From: JAQVEM01 sp964595565
Lineage (GTDB): Bacteria; Actinomycetota; Humimicrobiia; Humimicrobiales; Humimicrobiaceae
Reading direction: 5' to 3'
Length of the DNA stretch: 37,781 bases
Assembly (NCBI GenBank): GCA_964595565.1
Contig: CAZQQX010000017.1
Location: 1-37,781 of the forward strand
Part shown: positions 24,049-32,552 of the stretch, piece after piece
Layout of the letters: every line of letters starts with the position of its first letter
Position numbering within the stretch: position 1 is the first letter of the stretch
The notes under the pieces: generated by a model
What the model was told of the DNA's origin: nothing
What the model saw: only the letters and a program-made list of their open reading frames with translations
The model's database searches: none
Position numbers and translations under genes: made by a program

Positions 24049-24675
24049 TTATTTAGAATAAAGTTCTACTATTACTTGCTCATTAACAGGAGCCTTTATT
24101 TCCTGTCTCTCGGGATATCTCAATACTTTACCTTTTAAGTTATCAATATCCACTTTCAGCCATTCCGGTACAGTCAGAGTTCCTCCACTTTCTTTTGCTT
24201 CTACCACGGGAGCTATTTCTTTGCTTGATTCAGCAATGCTCACTTCATCCCCTTCTTTTAACTGGTATGAGGGCCTATCAACTTTTTTATTATTAACACG
24301 TACATGACCGTGAGAAATCAATTGCCTTGCCTGTGCCCTGGAGGTTGCAAGCCCCATCATGTAAACAATGCTGTCGAGTCTCATTTCCAGAAATTGAAGC
24401 AAAATTTCTCCTGTAACTCCTTTTCTTTTTACTGCTTTCTCATAATAATTTCTAAACTGCCTTTCCATTAAACCATAATATCTTCTGGCTTTTTGTTTTT
24501 CTCTTAACTGTGCATAATAATCTGTCTCCATTGTCCTTCTCCTGGCTCTCTGCCCCGGAACATATGGTTTCTTTTCAAGCACACACTTATCAGAGTAACA
24601 CCTCTGCCCCTTTAGATATAACTTTACTTTTTCTCTCCTGCACTGCTTGCAGGCAGTATTTTTAGAAGATGCCAT
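24049..24675 (-). CDS. rpsD: 30S ribosomal protein S4, zinc-binding form
   Basis: S4, 208 residues, a primary 16S rRNA binder. The N-terminus keeps four cysteines (C-x2-C, then CYSDKC) of the zinc-binding form. The S4 RNA-binding domain reads LEMRLDSIVYMMGLATSRAQ and LISHGHVRVNNKKV. The tail is VPEWLKVD...LYSK. It has AAGGAG before the ATG and lies between rpsK and rpoA, an arrangement seen in many Gram-positive and actinobacterial genomes. Confidence 0.96.
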   Translation of the reverse strand: MASSKNTACKQCRREKVKLYLKGQRCYSDKCVLEKKPYVPGQRARRRTMETDYYAQLREKQKARRYYGLMERQFRNYYEKAVKRKGVTGEILLQFLEMRLDSIVYMMGLATSRAQARQLISHGHVRVNNKKVDRPSYQLKEGDEVSIAESSKEIAPVVEAKESGGTLTVPEWLKVDIDNLKGKVLRYPERQEIKAPVNEQVIVELYSK

Positions 24676-24702
24676 ATAAGATAACTCCTTACTTTAAACT
24701 TT

Positions 24703-25101
24703 TTAAACCCTTCTTCTCTTGGGCGGTCTGCATCCATTATGTGGTACGGGCGTTACATCTATTATATTGCCTATCTCTAACCCGGCAGCCTGCAGGCTTC
24801 TAACTGCAGTTTCTCTTCCTGACCCAACGCCTTTGACTTTAACATCTACTTTTACAACTCCATGTTCTCTTGCATTTCTTGCTACTGCAGTAGCCGTTAT
24901 CTGGGCAGCAAAAGGTGTGCTTTTCCTTGAACCTTTAAAACCCTGGCCACCGGCACTGCCCCATGCAATAGTATTCCCATTCAGATCTGTAATATTTACA
25001 ATAGTATTATTAAAAGTAGACTGAATGTTCGCGATACCATATGGTATATTTTTTCTTTCTTTACTTTTTACTCTTCTTTTACCACTGGCCTTTTTTGCCA
25101 A
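24703..25101 (-). CDS. rpsK: 30S ribosomal protein S11
   Basis: S11, 132 residues, with GIANIQSTFNNTIVNITD, WGSAGGQGFKGSRKSTPFAA and the C-terminal TPVPHNGCRPPKRRRV. The start is TTG (25099-25101), preceded by AGGAGGTAAGA at good spacing. Confidence 0.96.
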   Translation of the reverse strand: MAKKASGKRRVKSKERKNIPYGIANIQSTFNNTIVNITDLNGNTIAWGSAGGQGFKGSRKSTPFAAQITATAVARNAREHGVVKVDVKVKGVGSGRETAVRSLQAAGLEIGNIIDVTPVPHNGCRPPKRRRV

Positions 25102-25134
25102 TCTTACCTCCTGTGGTTCCTAATTAAAATTTAT

Positions 25135-25509
25135 TTAAGATTTTCCTTTCCTTATCCCCACGCCTCTTCGTTTACCTTTTCTGGTACGGGCATTGGTATG
25201 GGTCCTCTGCCCTCTTACCGGTAGACCTCTTTTGTGTCTGATTCCCCTGTATGAATTTATCTCGATTAATCTCTTTATATTCTGAGTTACTTCTCTTCTA
25301 AGGTCTCCCTCTATGGTATAATTACTTTCTATGTACTCCCTTATTTTTACCAGCTCGTCTTCGCTAAGATCCCTGGCCTTTATACCCTTACTAATATTTA
25401 ATTTATCCAGTATCTTGTCCGCAGTTGATCTGCCTATTCCATAAATATAAGTCAGAGCCACACAGATATGCTTATCATTCGGTATGTCAACACCTGAAAT
25501 TCTTACCAA
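25135..25509 (-). CDS. rpsM: 30S ribosomal protein S13
   Basis: S13, 124 residues, at the top of the 30S head. Seen: RISGVDIPNDKHICVALTYI, IKRLIEINSYRGIRHKRGLP and the basic RTHTNARTRKGKRRGVGI tail. The start is TTG (25507-25509) after GGAGGTTTTAA. It follows rpmJ by 11 bp. Confidence 0.96.
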   Translation of the reverse strand: MVRISGVDIPNDKHICVALTYIYGIGRSTADKILDKLNISKGIKARDLSEDELVKIREYIESNYTIEGDLRREVTQNIKRLIEINSYRGIRHKRGLPVRGQRTHTNARTRKGKRRGVGIRKGKS

Positions 25510-25520
25510 TTAAAACCTCC

Positions 25521-25634
25521 TTAACCCTGCCTCTGTTTATGTCGTGGATTTTTACAGATAACAATAACTTTTCCTTCTCTTTTTATAATCTTGCAATTTT
25601 TACACATTTTCTTTACTGATGGTTTAACCTTCAT
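25521..25634 (-). CDS. rpmJ: 50S ribosomal protein L36
   Basis: A 37-residue L36 of the zinc-binding type: MKVKPSVKKMCKNCKIIKRE, then a second Cys and His in ICKNPRHKQRQG (ligands C-x2-C, C and H). The ATG at 25634 follows GAGGG. It lies between infA and rpsM, its usual place. Confidence 0.96.
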   Translation of the reverse strand: MKVKPSVKKMCKNCKIIKREGKVIVICKNPRHKQRQG

Positions 25635-25694
25635 TTGTATTCCCTCTCTCCATCAACTTCCTTTTATCAATAACCATAAAACCCTGACTTAAAA

Positions 25695-25916
25695 TCATTT
25701 TTTTCTAAAAATAATCCTTCCCCTGCTCAGGTCATACGGTGATATTTCAACCTTAACTTTATCTCCAGGTAAAATCTTTATATAATGCATCCTCATCTTG
25801 CCTGAAATATGAGCCAGTACTTTATGTCCGTTATCAAGCTCTACCCTGAACATCGCATTGGGAAGAGCCTCTAAAATTGTTCCCTCTGCTTCTATTACAT
25901 CTTCTTTTTTAGAAAT
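25695..25916 (-). CDS. infA: translation initiation factor IF-1, apparent ATT start
   Basis: IF-1 binds the ribosomal A site during initiation and works with IF-2 and IF-3. The reading frame encodes 73 residues: (M)SKKEDVIEAEGTILEALPN at the start, NGHKVLAHISGKMRMHYIKI in the middle, and SPYDLSRGRIIFRKK at the end, a full-length and undamaged OB-fold. The codon at the family start is ATT (25916-25914). GGAGG ends 7 nt before it, and there is no ATG, GTG or TTG in frame up to the preceding region. The first in-frame ATG is at Met22, inside the fold. A single G-to-T change from ATG is the main alternative. Confidence 0.95.
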   Translation of the reverse strand: MSKKEDVIEAEGTILEALPNAMFRVELDNGHKVLAHISGKMRMHYIKILPGDKVKVEISPYDLSRGRIIFRKK

Positions 25917-25928
25917 CTTAAAACCTCC
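25914..25928 (-). promoter_or_regulatory. Shine-Dalgarno deciding an ATT start for infA
   Basis: On the minus strand GGAGG (25928-25924) is followed by seven bases and ATT. The same core precedes normal starts elsewhere in this operon, so the element itself looks ordinary and only the codon is unusual. Confidence 0.65.
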
Positions 25929-25945
25929 GGCATTATTTTTATATT

Positions 25946-25973
25946 AAAATAGCGCAAATACGTAGGTTATCAA
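25946..25973 (-). promoter_or_regulatory. weak candidate internal promoter before infA
   Basis: The 96-bp map-infA gap is the longest gap in the ribosomal cluster. It contains TTGATA (25973-25968), a 16-bp spacer and TATTTT (25951-25946) on the coding strand. A transcript would start about 20 nt before the ATT codon. The -10 match is poor. Confidence 0.25.
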
Positions 25974-26012
25974 AAATACTTCAGTATGTCTATAAAATTT
26001 TTTAATAATATT

Positions 26013-26777
26013 CTAAACTCTTGTTAATATTACAGGTTCGCCCTCACATATAGCCACTGAATCTTCAAAATGGCATGAAAGCTTCCTATCATAAGTCACT
26101 ACGGTCCATAAATCATTTAATACTAATACTTCACTGTTGCCCTGATTTAACATTGGCTCTATAGCAAGAACCATACCTTCTTTCAAAACCGGGCCTCTTC
26201 CCGGAATCCCATAATTCAGCACCTGGGGGTCTTCATGCATTTCCCTTCCAATTCCGTGACCTACAAAATCCTTCACTACAGAAAAGTTATCCCTCAATGC
26301 TCTGCTTTCTATTGCGTGCGATATGTCAGATAATCTATTACCGGCCACGCACTTTTCTATACCCAGATCAAGTGCTTCTCTGGTGGCTTTCCATAGTTTA
26401 TCGGCAATCCCGGTCACTTCACCAACTTTAAAAGTCCGGGCCGCATCTCCATAAAACCCGTCTTTCTTAACACCTACATCTACAGAAACTAGATCCCCTT
26501 CCTTTATAACCTTTTTACCGGGAATCCCGTGGACAACTTCTTCATTGATTGATACACACACACTACCTGGATAGGGTCTTTTGCCAAACTTCCCCACGTA
26601 ACCTTTAAAAGCAGGAATTGCTCCTTTACCAATTATAAAATCTTCGGCTATTTTATCTATATAATCTGTAGTAATACCCGGTTCTATTATTTTCTCTATT
26701 TCTAAAAGAAACTCGGCAACGATTTCGCCTGCCCTACGCATTATCTCTATCTCATCTTTAGACTTGCATATTATCAT
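26013..26777 (-). CDS. map: methionine aminopeptidase type I
   Basis: Removes the N-terminal Met from new proteins. All five metal ligands can be placed: Asp100 (SVDVGV), Asp111 (YGDAART), His174 (GHGIGREMHED), Glu207 (AIEPML) and Glu238 (HFEDSVA). The substrate His is in EEVVHGIP (His83). 254 residues with no N-terminal zinc-finger extension. The ATG overlaps the adk stop (ATGA), so the two are coupled. Confidence 0.96.
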   Translation of the reverse strand: MIICKSKDEIEIMRRAGEIVAEFLLEIEKIIEPGITTDYIDKIAEDFIIGKGAIPAFKGYVGKFGKRPYPGSVCVSINEEVVHGIPGKKVIKEGDLVSVDVGVKKDGFYGDAARTFKVGEVTGIADKLWKATREALDLGIEKCVAGNRLSDISHAIESRALRDNFSVVKDFVGHGIGREMHEDPQVLNYGIPGRGPVLKEGMVLAIEPMLNQGNSEVLVLNDLWTVVTYDRKLSCHFEDSVAICEGEPVILTRV

Positions 26778-27409
26778 GTATTTTCTAATATCCTTCCGGT
26801 TATTTCTTCTTCTTTCCCCGAACCATCGACATTAACCAGTATTCCCCTGTCGGTATAATAATCTATAAGAGGTTTTGTCTCTGATTCGTAAACTTTTAAT
26901 CTGTGCCTGATAACATCCTCGCTATCGTCTTTCCTTTTCAGCAAAAGCCCCCCACATTTAGGGCACCTCTTCATATTATTGCCATCATCACCAATACTAA
27001 ATATACTTTTACATACGCTGCATATTCTCCTGTTGCCGAGCCTTCTGATAACCTCATTTTCATCAACGACTATATTTATAACCCTATCCAGCTTAATATT
27101 CAGTTCTTCCATCATCTCTGAAAACATCTTTGCCTGCTTTAGATTTCTCGGGAAACCATCCATTAAAAATCCCCTGTCTAATTCCCCACTTCTTATTCTG
27201 CTTTTTATTATCTCTATTATCGTCTCATCCGGAACCAACTTACCGCTTTCAACAAAATTTGCTGCCTTTTTACCCAGTTCAGTCCCGTTTTTAATCTCAT
27301 TCCTTAAAATATCTCCAGTTGAAATATGGGGCACATCAATTTCTTTAGAAATTGCCTTCGCCTGTGTCCCCTTACCTGCACCCGGCGGCCCCAGTAAAAC
27401 TATTCTCAT
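26774..27409 (-). CDS. adk: adenylate kinase, zinc-lid type
   Basis: Balances AMP, ADP and ATP. Seen: the P-loop GPPGAGKGTQ (7-16), DGFPRN and a LID domain with Cys130, Cys133, Cys149 and Cys152 (CSVC...CPKC), the structural zinc form found in many Gram-positive bacteria. 211 residues. It overlaps both secY and map by 4 nt. Confidence 0.96.
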   Translation of the reverse strand: MRIVLLGPPGAGKGTQAKAISKEIDVPHISTGDILRNEIKNGTELGKKAANFVESGKLVPDETIIEIIKSRIRSGELDRGFLMDGFPRNLKQAKMFSEMMEELNIKLDRVINIVVDENEVIRRLGNRRICSVCKSIFSIGDDGNNMKRCPKCGGLLLKRKDDSEDVIRHRLKVYESETKPLIDYYTDRGILVNVDGSGKEEEITGRILENT

Positions 27410-28665
27410 TTTAAAAACCCCTCGTAATCTCTCATAGTAAGCTGTGATTCAAGTTGCCTCATAGTATCCAGTGCAACGCCCACAGCAATAATTATTGAAG
27501 TTCCACCAAATCTAAATGGTATACCCAGATAGTTAATCAATAACTCCGGCAGAAGCGCGATTATAGCCAGGAATATCGCTCCCGGCAGTGTTATCCTGTT
27601 CAAAATATTGGTCAAATAATCTGCAGTATTTTTCCCTGGACGAAGACCCGGTATAAAACCTCCATACTTTCTTAAATTATCTGCTGTATCAATAGGATTA
27701 AAAGTTATAGCGGTATAAAAATAAGCAAATATTATAATAAGAAGTGTGTAAGTGATGGCATAAACCGGGTTTATTCTCCCCTCTATAGTGGGACTCATGG
27801 CATTAGCAATTGACTGGACCCATCCCACCGGTATAAACTGCGCAAGGGTGGTAGGAAACAATACCACAGATACAGCCAGTATTATGGGCATTACTCCCGA
27901 TTGGTTTACCTTTAGTGGTATATACGTGCTCTGCCCGCCAAAAACTTTTCTCCCTACAATCCTTTTCGCATACTGAACCGGTATTTTCCTCTCCCCCTGT
28001 TGAATAAGTATTATGGCCACAATCAATCCAATAGCAAAAATTATAAAAAGGGCCAGGAAGAAATAATTTGTGCCCAATCTAAATAAGCTTATAAGCTGGC
28101 CCGGTATCCTTGAGATTATACTGGCAAATATAATAAGCGATATTCCATTCCCAATTCCATGAATATTTATTAATTCACCAAGCCACATTATCACCGTAGT
28201 TCCTGCAGTCAGGGTAATAATTATCATACTGACATGCATAAAATCAAACTGGGGTATGGCACCATAACTTCTGAAAGAAAACACCATAGCTGTAGACTGT
28301 ATTAATGCCAGTCCAACTGTCATATACCTTGCTATCTGATTTATCTTTCTTCTTCCCAGCTCCCCTTCTTTTGCCAGCTGTTCCAATCTTGGAATTACTA
28401 CCTGAAGAAGCTGCATAACAATTGTTGATGTTATGTATGGCATTATGCCCAGTGAAAAAACCGCAAAATTGCCCAGTGCTCCCCCCGAAAATAAATCCAT
28501 CATTCCCATTATTCCGGTTTCAACCTGCTCTAAAATTTTAGAGGCATCAACACCCGGCACGGTTAAGTTAGCACCAAATCTGTAAACGGCTAAAATGCCT
28601 ACAGTAAATAATATCCTGTTTCTTATCTCACTGATTCTAAAGGCATTTATTATAGCCCTGAACAT
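27406..28665 (-). CDS. secY: protein translocase subunit SecY
   Basis: Channel subunit of the Sec translocon, 419 residues with about ten transmembrane helices. Seen: RILFTVGILAVYRFGANLTV, the plug/TM2 region FSLGIMPYITSTIVMQLL, and GTSIIIAVGVALDTMRQLES at the end. Its ATG shares bases with the rplO stop (TAATG), and AGGTGG precedes it. Confidence 0.96.
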   Translation of the reverse strand: MFRAIINAFRISEIRNRILFTVGILAVYRFGANLTVPGVDASKILEQVETGIMGMMDLFSGGALGNFAVFSLGIMPYITSTIVMQLLQVVIPRLEQLAKEGELGRRKINQIARYMTVGLALIQSTAMVFSFRSYGAIPQFDFMHVSMIIITLTAGTTVIMWLGELINIHGIGNGISLIIFASIISRIPGQLISLFRLGTNYFFLALFIIFAIGLIVAIILIQQGERKIPVQYAKRIVGRKVFGGQSTYIPLKVNQSGVMPIILAVSVVLFPTTLAQFIPVGWVQSIANAMSPTIEGRINPVYAITYTLLIIIFAYFYTAITFNPIDTADNLRKYGGFIPGLRPGKNTADYLTNILNRITLPGAIFLAIIALLPELLINYLGIPFRFGGTSIIIAVGVALDTMRQLESQLTMRDYEGFLK

Positions 28666-29105
28666 TAAACCACCTCTATCTTCCCACCTGCTTTTTCAAT
28701 TTTATCTATAGCACTCTTACTGAAAAAATTAGCTTTAACGGTTAATTTCCTGGTAAGCTTACCATTGCCCAGTATTTTTACAGGATCTGACTTCCTTTTA
28801 AGAAATCCGTTCTTCTCCAAAAACCCGGCATCAATGGTGGCGCCGTCATTAAATTTTTCTAACTGCCCCACGTTTACCAGATTATTTATTTTTTTTCGTT
28901 TATTTTTAAATCCTTTAAGATGGGGCAATCTCCTCTGGAGAGGCATCTGTCCACCTTCAAAGCCCGGTCTGGTCTTACCTCCCGAGCGGGACAATTGCCC
29001 TTTGGTGCCCCTGCCACTTGTAGTCCCATGACCGGAACCATTACCTCTGCCCACCCTTTTCTTTTTCTTTATAGACCCGGGGGACTTTAAATCACTGAGT
29101 TTCAC
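28665..29105 (-). CDS. rplO: 50S ribosomal protein L15
   Basis: L15, 146 residues, with the glycine/arginine-rich start (GRGNGSGHGTTSGRGTKGQ) and LPHLKGFKN. The start is GTG (29105) after AAGGAGG. Only 48 bp separate it from rpsE, too little for rpmD (L30), which normally lies here. Confidence 0.96.
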   Translation of the reverse strand: MKLSDLKSPGSIKKKKRVGRGNGSGHGTTSGRGTKGQLSRSGGKTRPGFEGGQMPLQRRLPHLKGFKNKRKKINNLVNVGQLEKFNDGATIDAGFLEKNGFLKRKSDPVKILGNGKLTRKLTVKANFFSKSAIDKIEKAGGKIEVV

Positions 29106-29153
29106 TTTTTCCTCCTTCCGGAAGAACCCGAACTAATTAACCAAAACATTGTA

Positions 29154-29657
29154 TTAACTGACCTCTGCTTTATCTTCCCGATTTATTTGCCGTAAACTTT
29201 CCACCTGCTCCGGTGTTTTAAGCATTTTTAAGCCATTTATAGTTGCGTTAACAATATTTAAAGCATTGGCACTTCCTAATGACTTGGTAAGAATATTTTT
29301 CACACCGGCTAATTCCATTATCATCCTTACCGGCCCACCTGCTATCACACCCTTACCATGAGAGGCCGGCTTCATAAAGACATGCCCTGCACCAAAGCGG
29401 GCATCAATTGCATATGGTATTGTCCCATCAACCAGAGGTACCTTAAACATATTTTTCTTTGCATTATTAATACCCTTCTGGATCGCAGTAGAAACTTCAT
29501 TGGCTTTACCAAAACCAACTCCTACCATACCATTCATGTTGCCTGCTGCCACCAGGGCGCTGAAGCTAAATCTCCTGCCGCCTTTTACTACCTTTGCAAC
29601 TCTATTTATTTTTATTACTTTTTCACTTAATTCTGTATCTTTAGAACGTTCAGCCAC
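29154..29657 (-). CDS. rpsE: 30S ribosomal protein S5
   Basis: S5, 167 residues. Seen: INRVAKVVKGGRRFSFSALV, GVGFGKANEVSTAIQKGI and ASHGKGVIAGGPVRMIMELA. The start is GTG (29657) with AAGGAGG upstream. Confidence 0.96.
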   Translation of the reverse strand: MAERSKDTELSEKVIKINRVAKVVKGGRRFSFSALVAAGNMNGMVGVGFGKANEVSTAIQKGINNAKKNMFKVPLVDGTIPYAIDARFGAGHVFMKPASHGKGVIAGGPVRMIMELAGVKNILTKSLGSANALNIVNATINGLKMLKTPEQVESLRQINREDKAEVS

Positions 29658-29684
29658 AAAAAATCCTCCTTGATAAAACTAAGG

Positions 29685-30047
29685 TTAAAATTTTAATCCA
29701 CCTTTTCTTGCGCCCTCTGCAAGGGCCTTTACTCTTCCATGGTACTTGTATCCACTTCTATCAAAAACAACTTCACTTATCTTCTTCTTCCCGGCCTTTT
29801 CAGCCAGCGCCTCGCCGGTTCTGAAACTTATATCTATTTTACCCTTATCGCCCTTTTTACTTTCTACATCCTTACTTGATATTCCCAGCAGCGTAACACC
29901 GGCATTATCATCTACAATCTGCCCGTATATATATTTATTGCTTCTATAAACGGCAAGCCTGAGGCGATTACTTCCCTTCAAAACTTTATGTCTGCTCCTT
30001 AGCTTCCTTCTTAAACTTTTATCTTTTCTTTCAATTATATTCTTCAT
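29685..30047 (-). CDS. rplR: 50S ribosomal protein L18
   Basis: L18, 120 residues, a 5S rRNA binder. Seen: the basic start RKLRSRHKVLKGSNRLRLAV, RSNKYIYGQIVDD and the ending FDRSGYKYHGRVKALAEGAR. ATG start with CAGGAG upstream. Confidence 0.96.
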   Translation of the reverse strand: MKNIIERKDKSLRRKLRSRHKVLKGSNRLRLAVYRSNKYIYGQIVDDNAGVTLLGISSKDVESKKGDKGKIDISFRTGEALAEKAGKKKISEVVFDRSGYKYHGRVKALAEGARKGGLKF

Positions 30048-30065
30048 AAAATCTCCTGTGGCCGG

Positions 30066-30617
30066 TTACGATGTGCTGGTGATGGCAGCCTTGCCTGCTT
30101 TCCTTCTTATTATTTCCTTTTCGTATTTTATACCTTTCCCCTTGTAGGGGTCGGGTTTTCTTATACGCCTTATCCTGGCAGCTGTTTCTCCTACCAGCTG
30201 CCTGTCTATTCCCCTGACTATAATTGTTGTATTGTCAGGAACTTCAAAAGATATGCCCTCTGGATGATTTACTGTTACAGGATTTGAATAGCCAACTGCA
30301 ATTTCAAGATTATCGCCTTTCTTCGCCGCCCTGTAACCCACGCCAACTATTTTAAGCGTTTTGCTGAAACCATCGGTTACACCGGTAACCATGTTATTTA
30401 TCAGGCTTCTATAAAGTCCATATTTAGCCCTGTTTTCATTGCTTTCCGAGAGCGGGATAACTATTAACCTGTTATCCTCTCTATTCAACTTAATAGAACC
30501 TCTGTCAAACTTTAAAGAAAGCTCCCCCAGCTTACCTTTTATATTAATATTATTTCCATCTATTTTAATATCCACATCTTCCGGCACAATAACCGGTTTT
30601 TTCCCTATCCTTGACAC
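30066..30617 (-). CDS. rplF: 50S ribosomal protein L6
   Basis: L6, 183 residues, two related domains. Seen: MSRIGKKPVIVPEDV, LYRSLINNMVTGVTDGFSK and the C-terminal RKPDPYKGKGIKYEKEII. The start is GTG (30617) with AAGGTG at good spacing. Confidence 0.96.
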   Translation of the reverse strand: MSRIGKKPVIVPEDVDIKIDGNNINIKGKLGELSLKFDRGSIKLNREDNRLIVIPLSESNENRAKYGLYRSLINNMVTGVTDGFSKTLKIVGVGYRAAKKGDNLEIAVGYSNPVTVNHPEGISFEVPDNTTIIVRGIDRQLVGETAARIRRIRKPDPYKGKGIKYEKEIIRRKAGKAAITSTS

Positions 30618-30631
30618 CTTTAATCACCTTT

Positions 30632-31036
30632 CTACCATATATAGCACACCACTTCGCCGCCAACCTGCTGCTTCTTAGCTTCCCTGCCTGTAAGCACGCC
30701 TTTTGACGTAGATAATATTACTGTTCCCAATCCTCCCAGTACTTTTGGTATTTCATCCTTTCTGGCATAAACACGGAGCCCGGGTTTACTTATTTTCTTT
30801 AGTCCGCTTATGCTTGGCTTCTTATCTTTACTATATTTCAAGTATATCTTAACCGTTCCGCCGGGACCTTCGTCTTTATTAACTTCAAAATTTCTGATAT
30901 AGCCTTCCTCACCTAACACCCTGGCTATTTCCATTTTTAATTTTGAATATGGTATATTGACTATATCCATTTTAGCGGTACCGCTATTTCTTATCCTGGT
31001 TAACATATCTGAAATAGGATCTGTAACCCCAGACAT
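30632..31036 (-). CDS. rpsH: 30S ribosomal protein S8
   Basis: S8, 134 residues. Seen: TDPISDMLTRIRNSG, SKLKMEIARVLGEEGYI and the C-terminal STSKGVLTGREAKKQQVGGE. ATG start with AAAGGAGG. Confidence 0.96.
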   Translation of the reverse strand: MSGVTDPISDMLTRIRNSGTAKMDIVNIPYSKLKMEIARVLGEEGYIRNFEVNKDEGPGGTVKIYLKYSKDKKPSISGLKKISKPGLRVYARKDEIPKVLGGLGTVILSTSKGVLTGREAKKQQVGGEVVCYIW

Positions 31037-31047
31037 AAATCCTCCTT

Positions 31048-31233
31048 TTACCAGCTGGACTTTGTCAGTCCAGGAATTTTTCCTTCATGTGCCATTTTTC
31101 TAAGGCAAATCCTGCATAAACCAAATTTTCTGTAATAACCTCTTGATCTGCCACATACAAAACATCTGTTATACTCTCTTGTTTTATACTTAGCCTCTTT
31201 TTTCTGTTTTTCTATAAGTGCTTTTCTTGCCAA
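31048..31233 (-). CDS. rpsZ: 30S ribosomal protein S14, zinc-binding type Z
   Basis: A 61-residue S14 with two C-x2-C pairs (RCFVCGR and LCRICLRKMAHEGKIPG), the short zinc form common in Gram-positive bacteria. The start is TTG (31233) with GGAGAT 8 nt upstream. Confidence 0.96.
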   Translation of the reverse strand: MARKALIEKQKKEAKYKTREYNRCFVCGRSRGYYRKFGLCRICLRKMAHEGKIPGLTKSSW

Positions 31234-31261
31234 TTAAATATCTCCTTAGAAAATAAACTTA

Positions 31262-31804
31262 TTATTTTTTAAAAGGGAACCCGAACTCTTCCAATAAATC
31301 CAGCGCCTCACTATTACTTCTCGCACTGGTCGTAATTGTTATATTCATTCCCTTAACACTTAAAATACTGTCATAATCCACTTCCGGGAAAACTAATTGT
31401 TCTTTTATCCCCATAGTGTAATTTCCATTACCATCAAAGCTCTTTTTAGAAAGGCCCCTAAAATCCCTGATTCTTGGAATTGCTATACTCAGCAGCCTAT
31501 CTAAAAACTCATACATTCTGGCTCCTCTCAATGTTACCTTGCATCCAATAGGATTCCCTTCCCTTATTTTAAATCCTGCAATAGATTTCCTTGCCCTGGT
31601 TATAACAGGCCTCTGCCCTGTTATTACAGCAAGGTCGTTGCTGGCAGATTCCAGTTCCTTTATATTTTGAGTTGCGGAACCCACCCCCATATTCACACAT
31701 ATCTTTTCTACCCGGGGCACCTCCATCACATTTTTAAACTTACTCTCTTTTAACATTTTAGGAATAATTTCTTTTTTATATTTTTCTTTTAATCTCGGTT
31801 CCAT
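31262..31804 (-). CDS. rplE: 50S ribosomal protein L5
   Basis: L5, 180 residues, contacts 5S rRNA. Seen: PRVEKICVNMGVG, VITGQRPVITRARKSIAGFK and GIKEQLVFPEVDYD. The ATG at 31804 fits GGTGG at 5-nt spacing and the normal length; a longer reading from a TTG adds four residues. Confidence 0.95.
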   Translation of the reverse strand: MEPRLKEKYKKEIIPKMLKESKFKNVMEVPRVEKICVNMGVGSATQNIKELESASNDLAVITGQRPVITRARKSIAGFKIREGNPIGCKVTLRGARMYEFLDRLLSIAIPRIRDFRGLSKKSFDGNGNYTMGIKEQLVFPEVDYDSILSVKGMNITITTSARSNSEALDLLEEFGFPFKK

Positions 31805-31824
31805 TAATACCACCAAAAACTGTT

Positions 31825-32136
31825 TTAAATTTCCTGATTACATTTTCTGCATATTCTTGCTTTTTCGCCAGATTCTTTGACTCTAAAACCAACTCTGACT
31901 ACTTTACCGCAATTCGGACATATCAACTCGACATTAGAAATATCAATTGGCCCTTCTTTTTTTAGAATCCCGCCCGGTTTATTCTGGTCCTTCTGCCTCA
32001 TATGCTTCCTTACAATATTGATGCCTTCAATATATAACCTATTCTTTGAGGACTCCATACGGAGTACCTTCCCGGTCTTTCCTCTATCTTTTCCCTTTAT
32101 AATTTTAACTCTGTCATTTTTCTTTATTTTTAACAT
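31825..32136 (-). CDS. rplX: 50S ribosomal protein L24, with C-terminal zinc-ribbon cysteines
   Basis: L24, about 103 residues. A KOW start (IKKNDRVKIIKGKDRGKTG) is followed by the C-terminal ICPNCGK...ICRKCN pairs. The start at the second ATG (32136) is preferred because GGAG lies 9 nt before it; the first ATG (32151) has GGAAG abutting it and would add five residues. Confidence 0.94.
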   Translation of the reverse strand: MLKIKKNDRVKIIKGKDRGKTGKVLRMESSKNRLYIEGINIVRKHMRQKDQNKPGGILKKEGPIDISNVELICPNCGKVVRVGFRVKESGEKARICRKCNQEI

Positions 32137-32169
32137 TTTTTCGGGCTCCATCTTCCGACTCTTGTGTAT

Positions 32170-32538
32170 CTAAATTACCTCAGGTGAAAGCGAAATTATT
32201 TTCATAAAATTTTTATCTCTCAGCTCTCTTGCCACCGGGCCAAATATTCTGGTCCCACGCGGGTTATTCTGTGCATCAATAATAACTGCTGCGTTATCAT
32301 CAAACCTCACATAAGAACCATCCGGCCTCCTGTATGTCTTCTTTGACCTTACGAGAACAGCCTTAACTACCTCGCTTTTCTTTACTACCCCTCCGGGATT
32401 CGCATCCTTTACAGCAGCAATAAATATATCTCCAACACGGGCATATCTTTTTCTTGAACCGCCTAAAACTTTAATACACTTAATTTCCCGGGCACCTGTA
32501 TTATCAGCTACATTTACGCTACTTTCAGTTTGAATCAT
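32170..32538 (-). CDS. rplN: 50S ribosomal protein L14
   Basis: L14, 122 residues. Seen: MIQTESSVNVADNTGARE, GDIFIAAVKDANPGG and FGPVARELRDKNFMKIISL. ATG start with AAGGAT upstream. Confidence 0.97.
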   Translation of the reverse strand: MIQTESSVNVADNTGAREIKCIKVLGGSRKRYARVGDIFIAAVKDANPGGVVKKSEVVKAVLVRSKKTYRRPDGSYVRFDDNAAVIIDAQNNPRGTRIFGPVARELRDKNFMKIISLSPEVI

Positions 32539-32552
32539 TTCTAAATCCTTCT

